Source of the DNA: Ruminococcus albus AD2013
Lineage (GTDB): Bacteria > Bacillota > Clostridia > Oscillospirales > Ruminococcaceae
Direction: 5' to 3'
Assembly (NCBI RefSeq): GCF_000526775.1
Contig: NZ_JAGS01000005.1
Coordinates: forward strand, 248,001-312,000
Length of the DNA: 64,000 bases
Under the pieces are notes generated by a model. That model made no database searches. It saw only the letters and a program-made list of their open reading frames with translations, and was not told where the DNA came from. Shown here piece after piece: positions 8,009-15,820 of the stretch. Each line of letters begins with the position of its first letter. Position 1 is the first letter of the stretch. The translations under genes were made by a program, and so were the position numbers.

Positions 8009-8044
8009 GCTCGCTCCCACCGCATAAAGGCAGTGGGAGGGAGC
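8009..8044 (+). repeat. Hairpin of an IS200-type end, upstream of the ABC operon
   Basis: GCTCGCTCCCAC (8009-8020) pairs with GTGGGAGGGAGC (8033-8044) with one mismatch. No T-run follows, so it is not a simple terminator. It follows the TnpA relic and ends 15 bases before the ABC transporter start, so it may lie in that leader. Confidence 0.5.
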
Positions 8045-8058
8045 ACCTGAAAGGATTT

Positions 8059-8748
8059 ATGAAATATATGTGTTTGATAAAATGTCATGGTATATCTAAA
8101 GAAGTTTCTGTAGGTACTCATAAAAAGTATATCCTTAAAGATATTAATTTGGATATTGAAGAGGCTGAATATATCGCAGTTATCGGACATTCAGGCAGTG
8201 GCAAATCTTCATTGATGAATATACTTGGTTTGATTGATGTTCCTACTTCAGGATATTTAGAAATCTGTGGTCATGATTCCAGAGAATTAAATGATAAATA
8301 TAAATCACTTCTGCGGAATAAATATATAGGGTATGTTTTTCAATCATTTTATCTGGAACCGAGCTATACTGTGTTTCAAAATGTTCAAATGCCACTTTTG
8401 ATAAATGGGACAGATAAAGCTCAGAGGAATCAAAAAGTATCTGAAGCACTTTCTAAAGTTGGATTGCTAGATAAAGCGAATCAACTTTCGTATACTTTAT
8501 CCGGTGGTGAACAACAACGAGTCAGCATTGCTAGAGCTATAGTAAATTCACCCAAAATACTACTAGCAGATGAGCCTTGCGGAAATTTAGATTCAAAAAA
8601 TACAAAGATTATAATGGATTTGCTAAAATCATTAAATGATTCAGGAAAAACAGTTGTACTTATTACACACAGTCCTGAGGATTCCAAGCAAGCAAATCGA
8701 CATATATTGCTTAAGGACGGTATGATCGTTTATGATAAAAATTTATAA
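8059..8748 (+). CDS. ABC transporter ATP-binding protein (MacB/LolD type)
   Basis: Two hundred and twenty-nine residues. Walker A GHSGSGKSS at 43-51, Q-loop VFQSFYL near 95, signature LSGGEQQR near 149-156 and Walker B LLADEP with the following H-loop (LITHS) near 200 are all intact. Close to the MacB/LolD/FtsE group, which powers extracytoplasmic lipoprotein or peptide handling with FtsX-type permeases. ATG 8059 has AAAGGA six bases upstream. It overlaps the first permease by 17 bases. The substrate is unknown; peptide resistance or lipoprotein release are both usual for such sets in Firmicutes. Confidence 0.9.
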   Translation: MKYMCLIKCHGISKEVSVGTHKKYILKDINLDIEEAEYIAVIGHSGSGKSSLMNILGLIDVPTSGYLEICGHDSRELNDKYKSLLRNKYIGYVFQSFYLEPSYTVFQNVQMPLLINGTDKAQRNQKVSEALSKVGLLDKANQLSYTLSGGEQQRVSIARAIVNSPKILLADEPCGNLDSKNTKIIMDLLKSLNDSGKTVVLITHSPEDSKQANRHILLKDGMIVYDKNL

Positions 8749-9916
8749 TCATCTATTGATCGTATTTTTAGAGATCAAAAATTTCAAAAAATTATTTTTG
8801 TTGTTCGTAATGATTTTGTCTATTTTATTAGGCACTGAGATCTCCATATTGAATCTTACAAAAAAGATACCGTATGAAATGAACGAATATATCACTCTTA
8901 CCGGCAAATCAACTATACAATTATTAGATGTTCCCATACAAAATATCGATACGATAGAAAATATGCCTGTCAATGTTGTATATTATGATTTCCCATTGTT
9001 ATCTCCTGTTTCTATTGGATTAGATGAAGGAAAAGAGCTTTATACGAAAATTGATTCAGAACAAATAGCTCTCAATAACAGTGGAACAGTTTTACGCTGG
9101 AAAGAAGGAAAAACTATATCTTATATAGATTATGTTAATAATAATTTGTTATGCGGACAGAAAATAGATCGGAATATTGAACATGATTGTAGTATATGGA
9201 TATCTAAACAGGCTTCAGACATATTGAATCTTAATGTCAATGATGAGATAGAATTTAGTGTAGATAGTGCTGCAGCAAAAAAAGTTCATGTCCGAATATG
9301 TGGAATATATGATCAAACCTTAGAAACAGAATACGCATTTTTTATTACGGTTCCACTGTATTTACAATCATTCAGCGAAGTTGAAGCAATCAATATGCAG
9401 GTGGTGCCTGAGCAGCTAGAATATTATAATAAAGTAATCAAAATACTCGATGATGAGGGTTTTGACTCGTATTACGATCCAACCTTTATTAATGGAATGG
9501 TAACTTTGCTATACTCTCTTTATGGTGTATGCATACTTATAGTTGCTATTGAATTTAGTGTTACATTATCTATATTTAAAAACTATTCGGATAAAAGGAA
9601 CTATTTCTTTTCTATAAACAGAGCAGTTGGCATGTCAAATAGATCTGTTATACTAATAATGTGTTTGATCATGGAATTATTGCTTTTGGTATCATATGTT
9701 ATTGGATTGTTTATCTCTCGTTATGTAACAGATTATATCATTGATTATTTTTCAAAGATTTTTGATGGAATCAAGATTTCAAATAACAACTACGCTATAA
9801 ATTCAGTAATCGTACTTGCAACTTCCGTGATCTTGATGCTTCTAACTTCTGTTCTGATAACTTTTTCCGCTTGTAAATCGACTATAAAGGAACTGATAAA
9901 CAGAAAAGACTTATAA
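8732..9916 (+). CDS. ABC transporter permease, FtsX/MacB type (first)
   Basis: Three hundred and ninety-four residues. One membrane segment near residues 14-34, a roughly 210-residue extracytoplasmic domain, then three membrane segments near 260-280, 305-330 and 355-380. This is the four-helix FtsX layout, with the usual conserved segment (SINRAVGMSNRSVILI) after the second helix. Starts inside the ATPase gene, so the two are translationally coupled. It should pair with the second permease as a heterodimer driven by the upstream ATPase. Confidence 0.82.
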   Translation: MIKIYNHLLIVFLEIKNFKKLFLLFVMILSILLGTEISILNLTKKIPYEMNEYITLTGKSTIQLLDVPIQNIDTIENMPVNVVYYDFPLLSPVSIGLDEGKELYTKIDSEQIALNNSGTVLRWKEGKTISYIDYVNNNLLCGQKIDRNIEHDCSIWISKQASDILNLNVNDEIEFSVDSAAAKKVHVRICGIYDQTLETEYAFFITVPLYLQSFSEVEAINMQVVPEQLEYYNKVIKILDDEGFDSYYDPTFINGMVTLLYSLYGVCILIVAIEFSVTLSIFKNYSDKRNYFFSINRAVGMSNRSVILIMCLIMELLLLVSYVIGLFISRYVTDYIIDYFSKIFDGIKISNNNYAINSVIVLATSVILMLLTSVLITFSACKSTIKELINRKDL

Positions 9917-9958
9917 AGTTCTATACATTAAATTTATATGAAATACTGGTGATATAAA

Positions 9959-11314
9959 TTGAAATATATTGATTTGATTAAAATATCTTTATTGAATATC
10001 AAAGCAAGAAAGATATATTTTATCCACCTGTTATTGGAAATCGCTGTCGTTTCATCTATTATAATATTGTGGATATGCCTTTCGATTTCATTAAGGAAAA
10101 ACAACGAAAGATACATTAATGAGAACTATTCATTATGTAACCTCTCAGTAAATTTAGAGCTGGATGGCTTAGGTAATATAACAGAAAATAACAATTATCG
10201 TATTTTTAACAAGGTAAGTGAGTGGGATAATATATCTGATCCAAGCATTATTGCTTATCCGAATATTCCGGAGTTAGTTGGCAAAGAAAACTGGATCTTT
10301 GTCAATGTTGATAATGTATATATGCAAATCGATGAGCAAAATTATTATGGCAATAATGATTTCTCATTTAATTTTGGGACTGAAGAAGATGAGGATTCAG
10401 TGAGAAAAGCCGTAAGATTCAATTTAGGAATTTTGTATAACGATTCTTTTTATAATAAAAATGATCTTGCAGAGTTTAATTATCGTTATCCAAATGAAAA
10501 TGTGATCTTATACGGAAATTCAAAGCCACAAGATGGTGAAGTTTTGATATCAGATTATATGCTTGAAAGATTTGGAATCAGTAATGATATGCAATCATTA
10601 TTGGGAAAAGAGATTACTTTTTATATAGATAATGATCGATTCGGCAATCAATACCGAATAGCCGGAATTATAAACAGCAAGCTATATAGATGTTCAAATC
10701 TATCGGATATCCCGCAGATTATTCTTGGGAAAAATGCTCTTAAAGATATCCCTGCTTACAAAGCAGAAGCCATCTTCCCGGCAGATAGTTTTGTGAAACT
10801 TCCAAAACTGTTTGAAAAAGCAGAAAAAGAAGGACTTGGGATCAACATCTTACTATGGGATATAATAGATACGTATTACATTCTTGATGCAGCGAAGAAT
10901 ACCCTTAATAAAGTAGTTACTGTATTTGGGTTACTGATAATTATAGCCGTTCTATTGAACATGTATAATATATTGCTTCGAAATATAGAATCTATGAAAA
11001 CCGTATTTGGACTATATCAGGCTATAGGCATGACAAAAATCCAGACAATAAAAATCTTTATTATGCAGATATTGTTCGTGACATTTGTATCAATTACGGT
11101 TTCATCTGTGTTATCAGCGTTTGTATTAAGAATAGCGTCAAAAACGATGACCAGTTTCGTTGGGGTAACTATCACTTCCGATATAAAAGATTATTTCCTG
11201 TCAATTCTGGCAGCGACTCTTATGGTTCTGATTGTCATTGCTGTATTTGCATTTACGAAACTAGCCATATTTTTTAGTAAGCAGCCTGCAATATTGTTAA
11301 AGAAAAATAGTTAA
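9959..11314 (+). CDS. ABC transporter permease, FtsX/MacB type (second)
   Basis: Four hundred and fifty-one residues with the same one-plus-three membrane-helix pattern: first helix near 22-42, a large external domain, then helices near 320-340, 368-392 and 410-435, with LYQAIGMTKIQTIKIFI as the FtsX signature. TTG 9959 is the probable start, with only a weak GGTG upstream, so the N-terminus is less certain. Forty-two bases separate it from the first permease. The operon closes at the terminator 11351-11386. Confidence 0.8.
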   Translation: MKYIDLIKISLLNIKARKIYFIHLLLEIAVVSSIIILWICLSISLRKNNERYINENYSLCNLSVNLELDGLGNITENNNYRIFNKVSEWDNISDPSIIAYPNIPELVGKENWIFVNVDNVYMQIDEQNYYGNNDFSFNFGTEEDEDSVRKAVRFNLGILYNDSFYNKNDLAEFNYRYPNENVILYGNSKPQDGEVLISDYMLERFGISNDMQSLLGKEITFYIDNDRFGNQYRIAGIINSKLYRCSNLSDIPQIILGKNALKDIPAYKAEAIFPADSFVKLPKLFEKAEKEGLGINILLWDIIDTYYILDAAKNTLNKVVTVFGLLIIIAVLLNMYNILLRNIESMKTVFGLYQAIGMTKIQTIKIFIMQILFVTFVSITVSSVLSAFVLRIASKTMTSFVGVTITSDIKDYFLSILAATLMVLIVIAVFAFTKLAIFFSKQPAILLKKNS

Positions 11315-11350
11315 GATTATTTTTATCTACTTATAGACTATAGACGAACA

Positions 11351-11386
11351 AAGAACTCTTTCGCCTGAGCGTCAGAGTTCTTTTTG
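11351..11386 (+). terminator. Rho-independent terminator
   Basis: AAGAACTCT (11351-11359) pairs with AGAGTTCTT (11374-11382), then Ts. It ends the ABC operon. Confidence 0.8.
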
Positions 11387-11595
11387 CTTTAATTATTCTA
11401 TATCAAAAAGCTCGCGTTCCGTTGTAAGCTCATAAAATCAACAGCACTTTCAGTCTGCGTTGTTCATTGAAGTATAATAAATTCCAATTAATTTTATATA
11501 AAAGAAATTAGCCACACTACAATTGTGGAAAGTACAATATTTGTACGCTATGAAAATGCGGTCACTTACAATAACGATTTGTTTATTTATCGTTA

Positions 11596-12801
11596 TTAGC
11601 TGAGTCTGTAGATACCGGGATTGTTATTCTGAGAAAATGAGGTATCGTTTGAATAGAAATATGAATATTGAGGGTAAGTTGCGATCAGATCACCACTTGC
11701 CTTTCCATTATATCTATAGTCATCATAGCTGTATTGAGTAGAATTCTTCTTGTACCTGTAAACATCGCCATGTTCATTTCCGAGGTATGCATATTGAAGA
11801 TGATTGGAAGCATCGTTATCATCGACAACATTCATATCTGCCGGAGAGAATACAAGATTTGCTTTTTCACCATTCCATACCTGACCATGTGTATGGACAT
11901 AGGCAACGGCATCGGAAGTATGTATTGCTTCCCAATTGTCATCGCCTAATTCACCATTAACACTATCTCTGACAGGACCCCAAACAATATGATTAAATGT
12001 ATATTTGTTTCCAACCTTAACAATGCCCGCACCGTACTCTCTGTTCTGATTAACTGACATACCGTTGTAAGCAATTATAAAATCTTTTGCTGCCTCATCG
12101 ATAGAGGAATACTGATGTCTTGCTTTGACTCTGCTTTGAGCTTGTCTAATCAGGTTCGGATAACTATTTGTGCTGAACCAAAGCTGCCTACCATCTCTTT
12201 TTCGTCTAAGTCTCAGAATTCCGTCATTACCGAGGGAGAGAATATAATCTGAAAATGGACTATTGCTTGTTTTGGATTGCCAGATCCAACGAGATGAACT
12301 ATTATAAACAACAAGGTTTCCATCCTGCTGTAATGCAAGGTATGCTCCGGGATTATTTTGTGTATATGTTGCCCAAATTGCAATATTCTTTACTGGTGTT
12401 TTGTAATATACAACAAAATTACCGTCATTCTGCATGATAGCGAAGTACTTGCCGTCTGGAGATGTCAACTGCTGACCTCTGCTAAGCAGGGTGTTATTCT
12501 TCGAAGTGCAGGAGATAGAACTGCCTCTATTGTTATTATTAGTCATCTTTTGTAGTGACACAACATCGGCAATATTTATGTTTCCGTCACCGTTTATATC
12601 TGCGTTACCACGGTTGATTGACACATTTCTTAAAACAACATAACGATTCAGAAGATTCACGTCATTACCATCGACTCTGTTATCGTTGTTGACATCACCG
12701 ATAAAATTACTTGCTGATGCTGTCAGGCAGGTTGTTGAAGCACATGTAAACAAAGTGACTACAGCTAAAGCTGAAGCCAGTTTCTTTTTAAAATTTTTCA
12801 T
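11596..12801 (-). CDS. Secreted dockerin / bulb-type lectin / DUF4329-like protein
   Basis: Four hundred and one residues. Signal peptide 1-31 (KK, hydrophobic core, ASA); type I dockerin at about 34-92 with two calcium loops (DVNNDNRVDGND and DINGDGNINIAD); bulb-type mannose-binding lectin at about 97-212 with two QxDxNxVxY-type motifs (QNDGNFVVY, QQDGNLVVY); then a C-terminal domain of about 170 residues with SIDEAAKDF, YVHTHG and FSPADMN, like DUF4329, which is often a C-terminal effector domain. The front half is shared with the protein at 27496. It should bind a cohesin scaffold and mannose-type glycans; the catalytic role, perhaps a peptidase or toxin, is an inference. Confidence 0.8.
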   Translation of the reverse strand: MKNFKKKLASALAVVTLFTCASTTCLTASASNFIGDVNNDNRVDGNDVNLLNRYVVLRNVSINRGNADINGDGNINIADVVSLQKMTNNNNRGSSISCTSKNNTLLSRGQQLTSPDGKYFAIMQNDGNFVVYYKTPVKNIAIWATYTQNNPGAYLALQQDGNLVVYNSSSRWIWQSKTSNSPFSDYILSLGNDGILRLRRKRDGRQLWFSTNSYPNLIRQAQSRVKARHQYSSIDEAAKDFIIAYNGMSVNQNREYGAGIVKVGNKYTFNHIVWGPVRDSVNGELGDDNWEAIHTSDAVAYVHTHGQVWNGEKANLVFSPADMNVVDDNDASNHLQYAYLGNEHGDVYRYKKNSTQYSYDDYRYNGKASGDLIATYPQYSYFYSNDTSFSQNNNPGIYRLS

Positions 12802-12950
12802 AGTATTCTAGTTCCTTTTAATGTTGATTATTCGTTAGTTATTTACTACTTTCACTCATCGAAGCTAACTCCGGAGTTTTTTATAAGCAATACAATCGAA
12901 AAATAGTGAAAGAAATATGTAAAATGATTGATCAAGTCATTTATTAAATT

Positions 12951-12979
12951 ATTATATCATATAATTATATAAAAATCAA
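12951..12979 (-). promoter_or_regulatory. Promoter of the dockerin-lectin gene
   Basis: On the minus strand TTGATT (12974-12979) and TATAAT (12951-12956) are 17 bases apart. The leader of about 150 bases contains GACTTGATCA just after the -10, a motif repeated at the same place in the leader of the paralogous gene at 27496, and a perfect palindrome AACTCCGGAGTT at 12867-12878. Confidence 0.6.
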
Positions 12980-13105
12980 TGATTGGATAAATCGAATTGT
13001 AATAAATAACATATTTATGCGTAATTAATCATGAGTTTTAATGAGGTTTGTATAGCCTCGCTTAAATCAGTTTTACGCGCTTCCATGAAACCTATATAAT
13101 CCATA

Positions 13106-13384
13106 TTACTCCCCCGCCATTTTCGTTTCTTTGGCTTTTACGAGTTCCTTATTATTATCATCCCATGCTCGCATAAGAATATCAAGTTCGTCATCATCGA
13201 TAGAAGAAAGCGTTTCTCCGGTCAACGTGTGTAAAGCTATAATTATAGCGTAATAAAAAGTGTTTTGATTATTGCTGCGTGTTTTGGTTCTCATGGTTTT
13301 TAGTATGAATTCAGCGATTTTGGAAGCGGCATGATACATCTTCGAATTTATATATAATTCTTTATTGTTTATTTTTATGATCAT
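13106..13384 (-). CDS. Small hypothetical protein
   Basis: Ninety-two residues, soluble, with a basic middle (TMRTKTRSNNQN) and an acidic C-terminal half (SSIDDDELDILM). No family was recognised. A GGGAGAG ribosome binding site stands six bases before ATG 13384. It follows, 21 bases after, the stop of a broken frame at 13406, so it was probably once part of a longer minus-strand operon. Confidence 0.6.
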   Translation of the reverse strand: MIIKINNKELYINSKMYHAASKIAEFILKTMRTKTRSNNQNTFYYAIIIALHTLTGETLSSIDDDELDILMRAWDDNNKELVKAKETKMAGE

Positions 13385-13405
13385 AAAAATCTCTCCCTTT
13401 TAATT

Positions 13406-13558
13406 TCAATTCTTCGCAAAAAATCTCGGGAAACTTTCGGTGTGAGCAATAACTCCGGTGGCGTGGCATTTAATTAACCCTTTTTGAAAATTCCTATCTG
13501 AAATAACTGCTTCGATTCCGTTTTTGGAATAGATAATGGCTTTTCCAAAATAACCCTT
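13406..13558 (-). pseudogene. 3' gene fragment abutting a TnpB-element right end
   Basis: An open frame of 50 codons reads KGYFGKAIIYSKNGIEAVIS and on to FPRFFAKN, then a stop at 13406. It has no start codon or ribosome binding site of its own because it begins exactly at the edge of the IS605 right end (13562). It is likely the tail of a gene whose front was lost on insertion or later deletion. Product unknown. Confidence 0.4.
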
Positions 13559-13561
13559 TCG

Positions 13562-13700
13562 GTGACATCCTCCCCCGCCTAAAGAGGCGGGGCTTCCCGT
13601 CCTCGGTGGGTTTGGTTCTCGTTCGATAGTACTAATGCACTAAGCATAAGCGAGCTAACCCCGTGTGTCCCACGGTTTTTTATGATTTAATGCTACGCTA
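13562..13700 (-). mobile_element. Solo right end of the TnpB element, with the tnpB 3' tip
   Basis: This 139-base segment matches the last part of both TnpB elements (24514-26123 and 51850-53462), including the ends of tnpB (last two codons), the ACCGTGGGACACACGG hairpin, the TTAGTGCATTAGTACTATCG segment and the terminal CCCCGCCTCTTTAGGCGGGG hairpin finishing in GATGTCAC. In this family the region encodes the guide RNA (omega or reRNA). The tnpB body is absent. The copy stands between the 473-residue gene and a gene fragment. Confidence 0.8.
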
Positions 13701-13711
13701 TGGATATATAA

Positions 13712-15133
13712 CTAATGCTCGGGCTTTACTATCCAGCTTGAGCGTTCAAATGGCTGCACATAAGTTTCGTTATCGTCAAGGTCATAACCGAGTGATTGAG
13801 CAAGCGCCAGCGCTCTTTCAGATGCTTTTTGTCCATCCGGTAATTTACGGATATAACCGCTGATATGCTTTATCTCAGATTCGTAGCGATCGTCACCGGC
13901 AATTGTTCGAATGTGCTTGATCTCCGTTGGAACTCTCAGTTTGCCGCCTATTGAAGTAAAAGTTACATCTGCATTTTTATCGAAGATATAATCATTATAG
14001 GACTCCGATGTAGGTAAAACATTTGTATCTGAACCAACAAATGCAGCATAACACCATAAAATTAAAGTCTCAACAAATCGTCCCAGAAGAATAATTTGTT
14101 CTTCTGTGAATGCAAACATTGACGCAAATTGTTTAGTCTGTGTATTATAAAAACCTGCCGTTTCGCCTTGTGTAGTTTCCATTCGATAAAGGCATACAAT
14201 AGCTCCATTGTGATAGATCTCTTTGAGCAGCACGTCTTTCATAAATGTACTGTTTTCAAAATGGATCTTTAAACCGTTAGAAGAAAGTGTTTTTCGACGA
14301 TGACAAAGAGTTTCTTTTAATGTATCGTTGTCCTTAAGCAATTTGGGAATACTTTTCAAATACATTCCCAGTTCAGGATTGAACCTTTTTTGCGGAATAA
14401 TGTCTATCGTAAACTCGTTTATATATGGAGTCAGGTAAGCTACTGAGTTTGTGTGGAGCTGCTGAGTAACACGAAGTACATCTGCATCTTCCCATGAATT
14501 GATCTTATATCCTCTTTTTTCGTATATTCTGAACATTGTGTCAGGTTTTAGCTTCTCTGGTGCCGTAAGCGCTATGTGTTCGAACTCGTGAACGCAAGAG
14601 TCCAAATTCGGGCAGATATCATCTACCTCGATGAGCTCCCCTTTTGTGGTCACACCTGCGACCATTTTGTTTACTTCAAACTTATTTTTGCGCAAAAATT
14701 CAGCCTGATTCATCAATAGATTGGTATAAGCCCGATAAACGAGCTGTCGTTTTGTGTCCATGATTTTCATATCTTCATTCTGAAAATATGACACGAATTC
14801 GAAAAAGCGCAAATAATAGTTGTTCTTCTTTATAGTAGATGCCATTTTGAGATAAAAGTCATAAAGCTGTTCGGTGAAAACATCCGGTTTCTCTTTCGCC
14901 ATTTCTAAAACATACTGATATCTTCCGACAAAACTGCCAAAGTTTTTGTCCTTAACAAGCATATACAGTTCAAGGTACAGGTCGTCGGCAGGAATATCAT
15001 TTATCAGATCAATGATACTTTTAGCTGCCATCAGAGTTCTTCTGTGCAGTACGTAGACTGGTTCTCCCTTGTTATAATACTTTTTATCAAGCTTTTTGGC
15101 ATGTTTTAGATACCATTCTGTTACATCATTCAT
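13712..15133 (-). CDS. Hypothetical protein in the MoxR-VWA gene cluster
   Basis: Four hundred and seventy-three residues, soluble, no signal peptide. The first 200 residues are helical and charged. An HEFEH sequence (HExxH) near residue 183 could be a zinc site but may be chance, and no second metal ligand is obvious. The C-terminus (SSWIVKPEH) ends 12 bases before a solo IS605 right end, so the true end may have been altered by the insertion. A leader of about 115 bases separates the start from the extended -10 promoter at 15256. No family was recognised. Confidence 0.65.
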   Translation of the reverse strand: MNDVTEWYLKHAKKLDKKYYNKGEPVYVLHRRTLMAAKSIIDLINDIPADDLYLELYMLVKDKNFGSFVGRYQYVLEMAKEKPDVFTEQLYDFYLKMASTIKKNNYYLRFFEFVSYFQNEDMKIMDTKRQLVYRAYTNLLMNQAEFLRKNKFEVNKMVAGVTTKGELIEVDDICPNLDSCVHEFEHIALTAPEKLKPDTMFRIYEKRGYKINSWEDADVLRVTQQLHTNSVAYLTPYINEFTIDIIPQKRFNPELGMYLKSIPKLLKDNDTLKETLCHRRKTLSSNGLKIHFENSTFMKDVLLKEIYHNGAIVCLYRMETTQGETAGFYNTQTKQFASMFAFTEEQIILLGRFVETLILWCYAAFVGSDTNVLPTSESYNDYIFDKNADVTFTSIGGKLRVPTEIKHIRTIAGDDRYESEIKHISGYIRKLPDGQKASERALALAQSLGYDLDDNETYVQPFERSSWIVKPEH

Positions 15134-15255
15134 ATAAACGCCGCAGAATACCCCAACGCTTTATGTTGAGCAGAAAAGCGGCTCCCCTCCTCTCAATTAG
15201 CTATCTGTAGACGAAAATATCTTATTAATGGTTTAAGCTTACCCTCTATAATTAT

Positions 15256-15309
15256 ATTATAGCAGATTTTTCAAAAAAAATCAAAAGCTCCTGCCGAAGC
15301 AAGAGCTTT
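15256..15309 (-). promoter_or_regulatory. Overlapping terminator and promoter
   Basis: AAAGCTC (15284-15290) pairs with GAGCTTT (15303-15309), with a T8 run (15273-15280) reading on the minus strand, so it ends the MoxR-VWA operon. The same T tract supplies the -35 (TTGATT, ending 17 bases before) of a promoter whose -10 is TATAAT (15256-15261) in the AAAATCTGC-TATAAT context, driving the 473-residue gene. The two signals are fused with no space between them. Confidence 0.65.
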
Positions 15310-15321
15310 AACGATCAAATA

Positions 15322-15816
15322 TTAATTCAGATAGGGCTTGATCATATTTCTCAATCTTTCAAGTATTTCATTAAAAATACTTTCAAAATCCTGAGAGCCA
15401 TCATTGAGCAAGTCGGATAATTTTTTAAATCCTTTGCCTCTGACAACATCTCTATATATAGGCCTTACCAAATCAGGGATATCTTTGGGAAATTTGTTGA
15501 TTTTTTCTGCGTATGAAAGATTTTCATCCTCTTTCACTGACCGTATATATGAAATAACAGCGCGTATCAGTTTCTTTTTATCTTCTGTAGTCCTTTCGCT
15601 CCACTGATCCATAGTGCTTTTCACATCAATGGTATCAGGAAGCTTTGTATTGTTGATTTTTGGTTCAGGGGCTGTATCGGGCATTTCAATTGGAGTAAGA
15701 GGCAGTCTTTCAGCTTCTGGACTACCGCTATATTTACTTTCCAGTTTCCTCATTTCTTTTTGGAGCTCCGGATCATCCGATACTAGGTATAGTAATTTAC
15801 CATCTTCAATCAGCAT
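15322..15816 (-). CDS. Hypothetical protein downstream of the VWA gene
   Basis: One hundred and sixty-four residues; a proline-rich linker (PLTPIEMPDTAPEPK) separates an acidic N-terminal part from a helical C-terminal part. No motif was recognised and there is no membrane segment. It starts four bases after the VWA gene stop, with AGGTGA in the end of that gene, so it is co-translated. Likely an accessory of the MoxR-VWA pair. Confidence 0.65.
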   Translation of the reverse strand: MLIEDGKLLYLVSDDPELQKEMRKLESKYSGSPEAERLPLTPIEMPDTAPEPKINNTKLPDTIDVKSTMDQWSERTTEDKKKLIRAVISYIRSVKEDENLSYAEKINKFPKDIPDLVRPIYRDVVRGKGFKKLSDLLNDGSQDFESIFNEILERLRNMIKPYLN

Positions 15817-15820
15817 TATA

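Noticed and set aside
13663..13863. Plus-strand 66-codon frame over the IS right end
   Set aside because: It crosses from the IS relic into the antisense of the 473-residue gene; no signals.
14570..14620. HEFEH in the 473-residue protein as a definite metalloprotease site
   Set aside because: Only the HExxH pattern is present; no supporting third ligand or family match, so it is mentioned but not claimed.
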